A stretch of DNA of 64,000 nucleotides, taken from the NCBI RefSeq assembly GCF_013348745.1, contig NZ_CP054666.1, positions 310,001-374,000 of the forward strand. The letters run 5' to 3'. The notes beneath the pieces are model-generated. The model made no database searches, was not told the origin of the DNA, and saw only the letters and a program-made list of their open reading frames with translations. Origin of the DNA: Mycoplasma sp. OR1901. Its GTDB lineage: Bacteria > Bacillota_I > Bacilli_A > Mycoplasmatales > Metamycoplasmataceae. Position numbers and translations under genes: made by a program. Positions 21,286-35,000 of this stretch are shown one piece after another. How positions within the stretch are numbered: position 1 is the stretch's first letter; each line of letters starts with the position of its first letter.

Positions 21286-22210
21286 TAAATTAAAAATTAC
21301 TAATAAGCTTAATTTTGACACTCCTGATTCTCCTGATGCAGATCAACTTTTTATAAAATGAGTAAAAAGTGATTTAAATGCAATTAAGTATATAAATAAT
21401 TTTGAAATTTCAGATCAAGAAATAATTGAAAATAGAAAAGATTTTTCTATAATGATAAAAAATAATTCATCTAAGGATGTATTTTTTGTTATACAAGTTA
21501 AAAGAAATGAAGCGGGTGAACTTATTTTTTATTCGTCTTTTGCAAAAAATTCGATTACAAAAGAATTTATAAACCGTGAAAATATGATGTTTTCTGAAAT
21601 TTCTAAACCGATAACTAATATTGTATCTTCTAACATAACACAAATCAAAAGGGGAAATCCTGTTTGAGATTTTTTAAAAAGCCTTAAAAAAGATAATAAT
21701 AAACTTTTTGAAAATTTTTATGTTTATGGAGACACCGATAGTGTTAGACAAGAATTTTTAGGATCATACGCTAACCTAATTGCACAAAAAAATATTAAAG
21801 TTGCATATGTTGATATAAATAAATTGGACGATTATGTAAAAAGTACATTAAGCAACGAGAATTCAAACGCAATTATCAATAATGTTATAGATCAAATGAG
21901 TACTGTTGAATATTTAATAATTGACGAAATTGGCTTAAAGACCTTATCTACATGATTTTTAGAGAGGGTATTTTTTACTATTATTTCAAACAGACAACAA
22001 AATGATAAAAAAATATATTTTGGTTCATATTTCACTGTAACTTTATTACATAAATATCTTTTTAAAGATGATATGTATATTAAAATGGAAAATGGTTCAA
22101 ATAAACAAAGAAAACTTAAACCAATAGGATCTAAAATAATAAAAACAATTAAATCTCTTGTTGAACCACAATATTTGTGAATTGATGACAAGTACTTGGA
22201 GGATAAATAA
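21278..22210 (+). CDS. dnaI: DnaI-like helicase loader with degenerate ATP site
   Basis: 310 residues. The second half matches DnaI/DnaC AAA+ loaders: Walker B with following residues YLIIDEIGLKTLSTWFLE (~residues 208-225), then FFTIISNRQQNDKKIYFGSY in place of sensor I. At the P-loop position (residue ~151) the sequence is YGDTDSVRQEFLGSYA; the Gly-Lys-Thr core is absent. It would escort the replicative helicase to DnaB-bound DNA. Directly follows dnaB (8-nt overlap) and its TAATG stop/start overlaps fmt by 1 nt. Loss of the Walker A suggests it no longer hydrolyses ATP. Confidence 0.78.
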
Positions 22211-23061
22211 TGAAAATAGTTTTAGCTGGAACACCAGAATTTTCCGTTCCTATTTTTGAAGAAATAATTAATAACTTTGAAGTTGTTGCAATAGTATCTC
22301 AACCTGATAAACCAAATAAGCGTGGAAATATAACAACTCCTACTCCAACAAAATTGCTTGCAAATAAATACAATATAAAGTTATTTCAACCAAACAAAAT
22401 TAAAGAAATTGAACAAGAATTAAAAGATTTAGATTACGATTTATTTTTAACTTGTGCTTTTGGCCAATATATTCCAGAAAGTGTATTAAAAATTGCTAAA
22501 CTTGGTTCAATTAATATTCATGGTTCACTTTTACCTAAATATCGTGGAGCTGCTCCGATTCAATATTCACTTCTAAATGGTGATTCTAAAACTGGAATTA
22601 GTTTAATTTATATGGGTAAGGTTATGGATGCTGGTGATATTATTTTTAAAGCTGAAATTGATATTTTAGAGCACGATACTTCTGATTCTATGTTTAAAAA
22701 GTTAAGTGTTTTAGCGAAAGAAAACATTACTAATTGACTAACTAAATTTCAAGCAAATGATTTCGAAGTCGAAAAACAAGATGAAAGTTTAGTTATTTTA
22801 TCACCAAAATTATTAAAAGAAGATGCATTATTAGAGTCTACTCTAACGACCGATGAAGCTTTTAATAAAATTAGAGCATTCAGTTCAAATCCTGGAGCAT
22901 ATATTTTATTAAATAACAAAAGAGTTAAAATATTTTACGCTAACAAAGTAAAAGAACATAATAACGCTTTAGTTTTAGAATTTTCGGATGGAAATTTATA
23001 TGCTACAGATTATCAATTTGATTCAAAGAAAAGAGTAAATTTACTTGAAAAAATATCTTAA
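22210..23061 (+). CDS. fmt: methionyl-tRNA formyltransferase
   Basis: 283 residues. N-terminus KIVLAGTPEFSVPIFEEI, DKPNKRG, the folate-binding signature NIHGSLLPKYRGAAPIQYSL (residues ~98-117), then GISLIYMGKVMDAGDI. The C-terminal OB-like domain after the TGA Trp at 22735 is short (family ~310-315). It transfers a formyl group to Met-tRNAi for translation initiation. ATG overlaps the dnaI stop (TAATG). Last gene of the dnaE operon; no clear terminator hairpin follows. Confidence 0.95.
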
Positions 23062-23543
23062 GAGGTATTTTTTATTTTTTAATTTTTGGAGTTTTTTATT
23101 TCATATAAAATCTTTTAATAAAAATTAATTCTTTGAATTTTATTTTTCAACTTCATTATTTTTTGAAAAAATAAAATTTATGTAATCTTGATCTAATATC
23201 GAAGCTTTAATCACTACTGCCATGATTTAGTAAATTCAATTTTAAACAAAATTAAAATTAAATATGCTAAGGTATATAACCTATCTAAAAAAGACCTTCT
23301 AAATTAATCCTAATAGTATAAGATAGCTAAGTGAAAAAAATGATGGCCTAATAATTAAATCTCATTTTTTGCCTAACTTAATATCTTAAAAGCTATTTTT
23401 TCATTTTTTAAATCACATTTATAATTGTTTTAGCGTTATAAATATTTTTAAAAAAAATAAAACAAAAAATTAAAAAAGTTTATAATTATTAAAACATAAC
23501 GAAGAGTTATGTTCTTATAAAACAAGACTTTGAAAGGATAACA
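23062..23543. other. 482-nt spacer between fmt and gap, no convincing gene
   Basis: AT-rich non-coding DNA. A 27-codon open frame on the minus strand (23140-23223) starts with ATG but has no ribosome site and no relatives I recognise; it may be a relic. A hairpin pairing AAAAAATGA with TCATTTTTT lies around 23335-23378. The right end holds the gap promoter. Confidence 0.5.
23481..23513 (+). promoter_or_regulatory. gap promoter -10 and 5'-terminal hairpin
   Basis: TATAAT at 23481-23486. Seven nt downstream an inverted repeat AACATAAC (23493-23500) / GTTATGTT (23506-23513) with loop GAAGA would form at the very 5' end of the mRNA. The ribosome site GAAAGGA follows, then ATG at 23544. Confidence 0.55.
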
Positions 23544-24539
<996 letters not shown>

Positions 24540-24557
24540 TAATAAAATAATTTATAC

Positions 24558-24592
24558 AAAAATCAAAGAGATTAATTTCTCTTTGATTTTTT
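24558..24592 (+). terminator. gap terminator
   Basis: AAAATCAAAGAGA pairs with TCTCTTTGATTTT around a small loop, then T residues. Confidence 0.92.
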
Positions 24593-24657
24593 CTATTTCT
24601 TAAAAGTAATTAAAAAAAGTTTTGAACTAATCAAAACCCAAAAAAAGTATAAAAAAA

Positions 24658-24748
24658 TGGCGGAACAGAGAGGATTCGAACCTCCGCGGGAGTTGCCTCC
24701 CCTACAGTCTTAGCAGGACCGCCTCTTCAGCCTCTTGAGTACTGTTCC
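24658..24748 (-). tRNA. tRNA-Ser (anticodon GCU)
   Basis: 91 nt, type II tRNA with a long variable arm. Acceptor GGAACAG / CTGTTCC, discriminator G, encoded CCA. The anticodon stem CGGTC/GACTG encloses CTGCTAA, anticodon GCT. The T arm reads GGTTCGAAT. Reads AGU/AGC codons. Confidence 0.96.
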
Positions 24749-24931
24749 ACAAAATGTAACATTATTATATCACATATCCGAATTAATTTAACAACTAAAT
24801 TAGTTTTTTATTTATACTTAAAACTAGTTTAGTTCATTGTATTAAGTGTACGTTAAAACAAAACTGGAAATGGAAAAATAATCGATATTTAAATTTTTAG
24901 TTCCTTTTCATAAAAACTATATATATTAAAC

Positions 24932-25429
24932 ATGTTAAATATTAAAAATAGAGGAATGTTCCTTGAGAACGTAATAAATAAAACAATTTCGTGGTTATGA
25001 CAAAATAATATAGCTTATATAGAAAAGAAATCGCTAAACATAGTTTTTAAGGGTGTAGAAAAGACTTCTAAGAACAATAATTTGATTGGTGCTAAAGTCG
25101 CTAAAAAGAGCACTGTAGACTATATTGGATGCTATAATGGTAAGTTTATATGTTTTGAAGCTAAAAGTGTTAATATAGATCGATTTTCGCTTGATAATAT
25201 TAAACAACATCAGTTTGATTATCTGAGGTTAATAGATAGAAACGGGGGTATTTCTTTCTTGATTTTATTCTTTTCTCAATACAATGAGTTTTATTATCTT
25301 GATATTGATTTTTTAAGTTCCGTATACAAGAATAAGGAAATTAAATCAGTTACATACGAAGAAGTAAAAAAGAATTCAAGAGAATTAACTCTTGAATTTC
25401 CTGGAATTTTGAATATATTAAGCTTTTAA
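24932..25429 (+). CDS. recU: Holliday junction resolvase RecU
   Basis: 165 residues. NRGMFLENVINKT at the N-terminus (the RecU NRGM..E motif), the nuclease core STVDYIGCYNGKFICFEAKS (residues ~62-81, catalytic Asp, Glu and Lys), then NIKQHQFDYLRLIDRNGG. RecU cuts four-way junctions processed by RuvAB. One TGA Trp at residue 24. The 3' end overlaps the convergent hup gene by 12 nt and also contains hup's terminator hairpin. Confidence 0.93.
25366..25398 (-). terminator. hup terminator inside the recU coding sequence
   Basis: AATTCAAGAG (25373-25382) pairs with CTCTTGAATT (25389-25398), loop 6 nt. On the minus strand it is followed by C and six T, 20 nt beyond the hup stop. Confidence 0.75.
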
Positions 25430-25699
25430 GTCAATTAAATCACGTAGATATTTTGACGGTTTGTATTTTATAACACGTTTTTGTGGAACTACTTGTAGTT
25501 CTTTTGTAAATCTGTTTGTAATTGTACGTTGTGGTTTAACAACTGTTGAGAAAATACCTAATTGAGCAAGTTTAACAGTATCTTCTGCGATTAATTGCTC
25601 TTTAAGTACGAATACACATGCATCTAAAAATTGTTCTACATCTTTTGTTTTCATTTCTAATCTATCGGCAACTTCGATAATGAATTCTTTTTTTGTCAT
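25418..25699 (-). CDS. hup: HU-family nucleoid protein
   Basis: 93 residues. Starts MTKKEFIIEVADRLEMKTKD with ribosome site AGGAG before the ATG at 25699; upstream in-frame codons exist but lack support. The DNA-binding arm is TNRFTKELQVVPQKRVIKYK and the end KYLRDLIDL matches the HU C-terminus. The HU arm normally carries TGRNPQTG; that part is changed here (TNRFTKEL), so the protein is a divergent HU. Binds and bends DNA. Convergent with recU, 12-nt overlap. Confidence 0.88.
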   Translation of the reverse strand: MTKKEFIIEVADRLEMKTKDVEQFLDACVFVLKEQLIAEDTVKLAQLGIFSTVVKPQRTITNRFTKELQVVPQKRVIKYKPSKYLRDLIDLKA

Positions 25700-25735
25700 T
25701 TTTACTCCTATTTTTAGTTCTTTTTTATTTTTATT

Positions 25736-25741
25736 ATTATA
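25736..25741 (-). promoter_or_regulatory. hup promoter -10
   Basis: TATAAT on the minus strand about 37 nt before the hup start codon, preceded directly by TG. No clear -35. Confidence 0.5.
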
Positions 25742-25923
25742 CATATTTTTTTAAAAAAGCCCTATTTTTTAGTTAAAAAAGTTTTAGTTATGATATGAGT
25801 ATCACTTTTTTGCTATTTGTTTTAAGAGTTAAATCTAATTAAAATAAAAAATAAACTAAATATACTAAATATTTTATTTTTTAGTTTTAGGTCAAAATTA
25901 TTAATAATTTTAAAACTTTAATA

Positions 25924-26012
25924 TATAATTGTATAATTAATTTACTAAAAAAACATTATTGCTAAAATGAAACATCTTCAATAGGTGTTTTTTGTAACCT
26001 ATTTTCATTTTT
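25924..26012 (+). promoter_or_regulatory. promoter and structured leader of the giant surface-protein gene
   Basis: Two TATAAT boxes (25924-25929, 25932-25937). In the leader, AAACATC (25970-25976) pairs with GGTGTTT (25984-25990) and is followed by T residues: a terminator shape. A competing set pairs AATAGGT (25980-25986) with ACCTATT (25997-26003), or AAAATGAAA (25964-25972) with TTTCATTTT (26003-26011). The two foldings exclude each other. A strong ribosome site AAAAGGAG precedes the ATG at 26088. Nothing else is visible in the 343-nt spacer 25745-26087. Confidence 0.5.
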
Positions 26013-26087
26013 AAAACATAATATATTTTAGTCATTTTAAACCAAATTTTACCATTTGTATAAAAACATACAAATAAAAGGAGTCAA

Positions 26088-29000
26088 ATGTTAAATAAAG
26101 GAAAGCGAAATAGTATTATTGCTGCTACATCTGTAGTTGCAATTTCCTCAATCAGTATTGCAGTTGCTGTAATATGAACATGATCTAATACTAAAAAAGA
26201 TTATAACGTTAGGTATAATCAAGTTAAGAATATCTTAGATAAATTGAATACACCAAAAGAAGATATTATTAAAAAATTTAAACTAATTAATCCGGATTAT
26301 ATCAATACAAAACAATTCCATCAACTTGATAAAGTTGTTGATTTAATACTAAAAACTTTAAAAAAATCTATAAATTCTAAGGAAAATAATCTAAAAACAG
26401 TTAAAGTTAACCGTTTAGATTTTAAAGATGAATTTGATATGATCGATTATAACGAAAGTTTAAATTATATAAACGGATTTGATAATATAATAAATCAAAT
26501 TCAAAATCCTGATATTAAGAAGGATTTAATTGATAATTTAGTTTCAGACACTAGCTCAAAGAACTCAAAATTACAACTTGATAATTTAAAGAAAACAATC
26601 GAAGATCAAGAAACCGAAATTAGAAATTTAAAAGTTGAGATTTCAAAAAATATTTCATCATTACCAGAAGTTTTAAGAGAAAAATTTAATGAAAAATTAA
26701 ATAATTCAGGTGATGATATAGTTTTATTAAAAGGACTAAAGGATGAACTTGATAAATATATTCCTATTGTCGAAAAAGCTCAAAAAATTAAAAATTTATT
26801 TAAAAAATCTGAAATTTATGTAGACATAAATAATTCTAATTTAGATGATTTACCTTGAATAGAAGCTAAAATTGAAGAAATTTTAAGAAGTGAAAACTTA
26901 TCTGAGTATGATCGTAATAAAGAAAGAGTTGAAAATCTAATTAATGTTATTGAAGATGAGGATGTTAAAAATAATTTCTTAGAAAAATTAGCTGATATTG
27001 ATAAAACTAAATCTATGCAAAATTTACTAGAATTAGAAAAAGAAGTTGAAAAGTATTTAAAAGATAATTCTGGTATTGACGGTTTAATTAAATATAAGAA
27101 AAAAGAATTATTAGATAGAGTTAATAATTCTGATCTAGATGACCAAGTAAAACAAAATTATTTAGATGACATTAAGGTGTCTAATAATTTAGACGAATTA
27201 TTAATTATTGAAGATGAATTAGATAAATTAATATCTAATAACAATAGAAAAAAAGAAGTTATAGAAATTGTTAAATTATTAAATAATCCTAAAAAACAAG
27301 AGTTATTAAATGAATTATCAACTACAAAAGATCCGAAAGTAGTTGAAAGAGTTTATAATGATGCTACTAAAATTTTGAGTGATGAAACTGAAAAAACAAA
27401 AAAAGCTATTGAAAGATTAAGAGGTTTACCAAGACTTAAAAATGATTTTGAGTTAATGTTAAGCGAATCTAAAACACAAAGAGAAATTCAAGAAGTTGCT
27501 ACTAGTGTAAATGATTATATAAATGATTTGATTAAAAGAACTAACGAAACTGTAAACTCATTAGATAGTACAGTTTCAGTTAAAATCGATGAAGAAATAG
27601 TTACAAAAGCAACTTTACAAAAAGAATTAAGTAATTTAAACGAAAATGCTATTGCTTCTCAATATGCAAATATTTTAGAAAAAGCAAATACTTTAAAAAA
27701 TTATCATCAAGCTAAAGAAAGTGGTAAAAATACCGCTGACTTAATTGATAATCAAGAAAAAGCAAATGAGTTAAAAGAAAAATTAGAAAATTCAAAAACA
27801 TTAGATGATGCTTTAAGAGCAAAAGCTGAGATAGACAGATTATATCAATTCCAATTAGATAAAGAATTAGCTAAAGAGGCAATTAAAAAAGTTTTACATG
27901 AAGTTAAAAGAGAAGACTTTAACAAAAGATTAAACGATGCAACTTCTTCTGATGAATTAGTCATTTTAACATCGGACGCAATTAAATATCATGATGCAGA
28001 AAATTCAAATAAACTTTCACACGACGAATTAACTTATTTTGTTGATAAAAATATCGGAAACGATGAAAAGAAAACCGGGTTTAAAAAAGAACTTGATGAT
28101 GCGATGTTAGATTCTAATAGTAAGAATAATATTGATCAAGATGAAATATATACAAAATTAGCTAAAATTCGTGGTGAAATAAATGAATTTATCAAACAAG
28201 AAAAAGATGCTGCTGAAACTTTAAGGCTTAAAAAAGAACAAATTAAAGCGGATATTCAAAAAATAAGTGATCAAGATAAAAAGAATCAATTTAATGATGA
28301 GTTAATTGATGTTTTAAATATAGAACAAGCTGAAAAATTAGAAGAAAAAGTGTTGCAACAATTAGAATTTGAAAAAACAAAATCTGTTATTGAGGGAAAA
28401 GTTTCAAATTTAGAAGATAAAAAAGATTATTTTAATGATACTAATGGTGCAACTTCTCTTGAAAAATTAAAAGAGATAGAAGCAAGAGTGGATCAAGACT
28501 TAAAAAGAGAAGCTGATGAATTAAAAAACGTAAAAGATAGTGCTTTAGAAAAAATAGTTGATATTTCAGATAGTAACCCATTAAAAGGTGAATTGTTTGA
28601 TGAAGTTGAAAAAGCTAAAACAAAAGAAGAAGTAAATAAAATTATTGAAATTGTTGATAAATTTTTAAGTGATTTAAGAGAAAAAGCTATTATTTCTATA
28701 GCAACCACAGTTGGTGATGATGAGGTTCATAGTGAATTAAACGCTGACTTAGGCGGAGCAAAAAACGAAGTATTATTAAACGATATAATTAAAAAAGCAT
28801 CTGAAACATTTGGTGATAAAAAAACAACTGTTATAGAGGAATTCGGAAAGTTAAGCGATAGTAATCCTTCTAAAGAAGAAATTAAACAACGTTTAAATGA
28901 TGCTACAAATATTAATGAATTAAACGGACTTTTAGAAGAAATTAAAAGTATTAACAATATAGAAAACTTTAAAAATGATTTAAGAAACAAACTTGAACAA

Positions 29001-32000
29001 GTACAAGAAACTTCGAAAAAACAAGAGTTAATTAATAAAATTGATGGAACTGACAATTTAGAAGAATTACAAAAAGTTAATGAAGAAATTGATGCACAAA
29101 TTCAAAAAGAAAAAGATGAAATTCAAGCTAATAAAGACATAGTACGTGAAAAAATAAAGCAATTATACAAAGATGAAAATATTGAATTATTTAATAATCA
29201 AATTTTAAAAAATAATCTAAGTTTAGATGAATCAAGACAATTAGTAAAAAATATAGATACAACAATATCATTAGAGCAAAATGAATTAAGTAAAAAAATA
29301 GATGAAGCAATTGAAAAAATAAATAATACACTTACTGATAGTGAAGAAAGAAATGAAATATTACTTGAAGCTGAAAGTTCAAAAAACTTAAAAAGTGTCG
29401 ATAACGCTCTTAACAACCTTGATAAAAGAATAAAATTATTAAAAGAAGAAGCTAGAAATGAAGCTAAAAAATTAATTTTAAACAGCGAATTATTAGGCAG
29501 AATTAACCAAGCTACCACACAATCAACCATCGATCAAGTTAAAGCGGAAGCTGTTGAATTATTCAACTCTAAAAAACAAAAAGTTTTAGAAAAATTAAAT
29601 GCAATAATCACTGTTTCAACTAATGTAAACATAGAAATTAAAAATAGCATAAACCAAGCACAAAACGAATCAATTTTAAATCAATTAAGTTCTTTAGTTG
29701 ACTCTAAGCTAGATGAGTTTAATCAAGAAACAGAAAATCAAGTTAATAGATTATTTGATAAATCTAATATTTTATCATCTGAAAATTGAACAAACGAAAC
29801 TATTTCACAAAACCAAAGAAATACTGTTCAAAATATCATAGATGGTAAGTGAACAAATTATCAAGAAGCCTTAAATAAATTGATCGGTGATCAAGAAAAT
29901 CATAAAAAATATAGTGATATACTAGATTCATTAGATCAAAATATTGTAAATGAGTCAACTTTAAATCAATATATTTCAGAAATGAATAATATATTTGACT
30001 CTAAAAAATCATTAGTCAGTTCAAATATTGAAGCAATTACAAATGAAGTTTCTAGAAATTCATTAAATGACAAACTTACTAAAGTTAAAAATATTGAAGA
30101 CTTAAATAATTTACAAAAACAAGTTAATTTACAACGTAAAAAAGAAGAATTAATCCAATCATTAAATACAAAAATAGTTTTTGAAGATCAAAAGGATGAT
30201 TTTACAACTAGAATTAATGATGCAACTGAATTAGATCAACTTATAAACTCAGAGAACGGACTTGAAAAAGAGATAAATGATAAACAAATTTATAATAATG
30301 AATTAATAAAAGAAGTAGATGCAGTAAATGCTTTAAACGAAAAAATTAATGTCACAAATAGTAAACATAATGAATTTAAAAATCAAATAGATTCTGCTAG
30401 AACAAAAGAGAAAATAAGTGCGATAAAAGAACAAATTAATAATTATATAAATTCTGAAAAAGACAAAGTAAAACCGTTTATTGAAAAATTAGTTGGAAGC
30501 AATGAAAAAGAAATTAAAACTAATGAACTTTCAATTTCAACATCAGAATCTGAAATACAAAACATACTTGAAGCAACTAAAAAAATATTTTCTGACAAAC
30601 AAGAAAACATTAAAGAAATTCTTAATGAAGTAAGTGATGAAATTGTTAAAAATAATTTTAATACCTCTATTGATAACGCGTCTAATTTAAAAGAATTAGA
30701 TGATATCAAAGAAGAAATTAATAATCAAAAAATAAGAGAAAAAATACAATCTGGTATTGATAAATTAACCGATAGTAATGAAAAAGATAGTTTACAAGAA
30801 GAATTAAACAATTTAACAAATGACAAAATTAATAAGACCAAACTAAATCAATTAAAAGAAAAAGTTGATACAGCTAGAAGTAAGCAAGAAGGTGAGTTTG
30901 CAATTCAAAAAGAACAAGCGCTTAATGAACTTGCTAAATTACTTCCGGAAAATAGTGAACGTATTAGACTTGAAACTCTTTTAAATACATATACAAATGA
31001 TCAAACAGATTTAGAAAACGTTAAAAAAGTTAAAGAAGATGCTATAGCTGAATTTAATAAAATTAAAAACAAAATTAAAAACGATTCTAAAGAAAATATA
31101 CAACCAAGAAATCGTGATAAAGAATCTCCTACTCACACAGAGAAATATAACGATTTTAATAGACAACTTGATTCTGCTACGACAGAAAAAGAGCTTAGAA
31201 ATATTTCTGATCAAATGACAAAATATGTAGAAGATGTTAAAGATTTATACACCAAATATGTTGATTCTAATCTACCAATTGAAAGCATTAGAAATGAAAT
31301 AAAAGAATCTTTATCTACAAAAACTAAAATTAACGATTTAGATTCAACACTTAAAGAAGCGAATAAAAAAACAAAAGATGTAATTCAAGAATTAATCAAT
31401 GAAATAGAAGATAATGGTAAAAAAGAAGAATTAAATCAAAAATTAATTGATGCTACTGCAAATGATATTGTTGAACCAAATCAAACTAAATGAAGAAATG
31501 AATTAACTAATTTAAAAGCAATCTACGACGAGGTGCAATCATTTAGAAATAACGAAAAAAGAGAACTTGAAAGTTTAAAAACAGAGATTAAGAATAAAAT
31601 TCAAAATTCATTAAACGATAGAACAGATGACGTTTCGGAAAATTCTAAAGCTAAATTATTACAATTAATTGATGAAGCAAAAACAAAAGTTAATGCAAAT
31701 GCAGTGCTTGAGAAATTAGAAGAAAAAATCAACACAATTAAAAATATTGCCAAAGAAATCGTTGAAAAAACAAAAGGTTCTAATTTATACGATAATTTAA
31801 AAGAGGATATTTCTTTTTCAGATGTTGATACAGAGCAAGAAATTTTATTAATTCAACAAAAAGCTACTGAAGAATTTGAGAAAAATAAAAAGTCTACTGA
31901 AGACGCAATTAAGTTAGTTAATAATCAAGATAAAAAAACAGGATTAGAAACAGAAAAAACTAATTCACAAAATATCGAGCAACTTAATATTGTTAAAAAT

Positions 32001-35000
32001 AAAGCTTTATTAGAGGCTAAAAAAGAACAATTAAAAGAATTGGTTAAACCATTATGAGATAAAAAACAATATAATGATGATATTGATCAAGCAACAACAT
32101 TAGATAAATTAGATGAAATAGAAAAATTAATTAGTAATGATAAAAGAGAGCAAGATCGTCAATTAAGAGCGGCTAAAGATGAAGCAAGATTAATTGTTGA
32201 TAAATTAGAAGATAAAACTTCTAAATTAAGTCAAATAGAAGGTGCAACAACTTTAGATGTTATTAGCAAAATAAAAAATGATGCTATAGAAGTGATTAAT
32301 AACTTAAAAAATGAAATTAAACCTTTACTTGATAAGATTGAAGGGTCAGATAGATATAATGAATTTGCAATTAGAAATAGTGATGATGCAAATGAATTAA
32401 CTTTAAAACAATTAAAGAATGAATTAATATCTGAATTTACAAAACTTAAAGAGAACGCAAAAAATAAAATAAGTGAACCTGCTTCGTTAAATGATAATAC
32501 AGTTACAGTTGATGAATATGATAAAAAACAACAACTACTTAACGAAGCAGAATCGGCAAGTAATTATAGAGACTTACATAATTTAGAAAATACATCAGAA
32601 GTAGAAAAATATGCTAAATATGTAAAAGATGAAATTTCTAAAGTTATAAATAAAGAAAATATGCTTAATGAAGTTGAAGAAATATTAAAAAATAGACCTT
32701 CAACAGACGAAGATAAAAATCAAAAAATAAATGCATTGGAAGAAATTGCAATTAGAGCAAGAAGTAAAGAAAGACAAGAAACTACAGAACTTGAATCATC
32801 TAGAGAAAATGCAATAAATGAAACAAAAGAAAAAATTAACTTGAATGGTGACAAACAAACTGAATTTATAGATTTAATAAACAAAGCGAAAACAAAAGAA
32901 GATGTTCAAGAAGTTATATCAAATGTTCAAAAATATATTCAAGATGAAAGAGGAAAAGTTTTAACGGAATTAACTACTAAGTTAATAGAAAATCAAAATC
33001 CAAGAAATACATTAACTGAACAATTAAACAATGCAAATGATGAAGTTGCAATCAACTCAGTAAAAGAAGTAATTACTAGACATCTCAATAATCTAAAAGA
33101 AAATGCAAAACAAGCTGTAAATAACTTAAGTGAAGATATTGAAAAACATAATGTTCATTCTGATTATCTTAAAAAATTAGAAGATGCTACGGCGTTGGAT
33201 ACAGAAAAAGCATATAATGATGTTATAGGTGAAGTCAATAAACAATTAAATACACTTAAAGAATGAGCTAAAACAAAATTAAATAATATTAAAAATCAAA
33301 GCGATAGAGATCAAATTAGAGATTTAATTGCCGCAGCTGGAACTAGTGCTGAGATTAAAGATTTAGAAAATCGTGTAAACCTAACCATAGCAAAAGAAGC
33401 TGCAATAGAATCAATAAACAAACTTTCAAATACTAATAACCAGAAAAATCAATTATTAGATTTTGTGAATTCTTCAACAAATATTACAGAAATTAATAAT
33501 AAAAAAGTTGAAGCTGAAAAAATAATTAATGATAAAAAAGAAAATGCTAAATTAGCAGTAGAAAAAATTAATGGTAATGTAGCTTACGTTAAAGCAAAAG
33601 AAGATTTAAAAAATGCAGATAATGAAGATGAGCTAGATAGATTAATTAAATTAGGTAATGATTTATTTACCGATAAGCAAAATGAAGTAAGAAGTGAAAT
33701 TGATAAGTTAGTAAGCAATAAAGACGGTTTATCTATTGATAATCTTGACAATATTCAAAAATTAAAAGATTACGTTAAAAATACTATTGTACCTAAGGCA
33801 AAAGAATATACAAATGATGTAATTAATAGAATTACTAACGAAGCAAGAAAACAAGAATTACAAGATATGCTTACAAATAAAAGTGATGTTGTTAGTGTTA
33901 ATGAAATTTATGAATTAGCTTCAAACGAAATTAGTAAAGAAGATGCATTAGAACGTGCTAAAACCTCTGCAACTGAGTTTGTAGAAAGTAAATTAAGCGG
34001 TCAAGAATTAGACTTATTTAAAAATAGAATTAAAAATGCTGATAATCTTGAACAAATTAAATCAATTAGACAAGAAATACAATCTAAAGTTGATGAAAAA
34101 ATTAGAGAATTAACAAAATTAAAAAATAATTTCTTAGATAGCAATGAGGTTAAGAGAACTGTTGATAATTCAAAAAATAATTCAATTCCAGAAATTGAAA
34201 AATCAATTCAAGATCTTAAAAACGAGAAAAATAACATAACATCTAAAACTGCTGCTGATTTAGAAAAAATACATATTATTGAAATAGGTTTATTAAGTCC
34301 TGAGAAAACTACAGAAGAAAATCGCGAATATGATATTTTAAAATCAGAATTTGATAATATTAATGATTCAAATTGAACTGAAGCTAAAAATAAAGAAATT
34401 TCTTCTAGAGTTGAACAAGCTTTATTATCTAGAAAAAATAAAGCGAGAGAATATATTAATAGATTAGGTTTAGATTCTACCAAAAATAATGAATTAATTA
34501 CTAAATTAAATTCTAATGAAACAGATACTTTAACCAAGATAATAAAACTTGAACAAAAAGCTGATCGTGAATTAAAAATTAAATTAATTAAAGAGAAAAT
34601 TTCAAGATTAAGCGATGAAGAGTTAAAGAGAACGTTAAACGCTAAAGCAAATAATGAAAATGAAGATTTAAACGCATTAGAAGTTGAAGTAGATAATAAA
34701 CTTGCTGAACAAGAAAATGCTATTAATCTTTCGAAAGAAGATGTTAGAAGAGAAGTAAATAAATTACCTTCAAATGAAAAAATAGAAGAAAATAGAAAAG
34801 TTGATGAAGCTAAAGATTTAACAACATTAGATAATATTAAACAAAAAGCTATTGAAAGAATGGAAACATTAAGAAACGAAGTTCAACAAGAGATAGATAA
34901 AATGCCTTTAAATGCTAGAAATTCATTAAATAATAATAAGCAAAATGCTTTAAATAATGGTGATGAATTATTATCATTAAAACAATTAGCGATTGAAACA

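Noticed and set aside
23140-23223. 27-codon minus-strand ORF in the fmt-gap spacer
   Set aside because: No ribosome site or recognised relative; could be a relic but cannot be supported.
25418-25744. Longer hup start giving 108 residues
   Set aside because: The additional N-terminal residues are not HU-like and the ATG at 25699 has a proper AGGAG ribosome site.
28493-34537. Several minus-strand frames within the giant gene
   Set aside because: Low-complexity Ser/Leu/Phe translations that mirror the Lys/Glu/Asn-rich sense strand.
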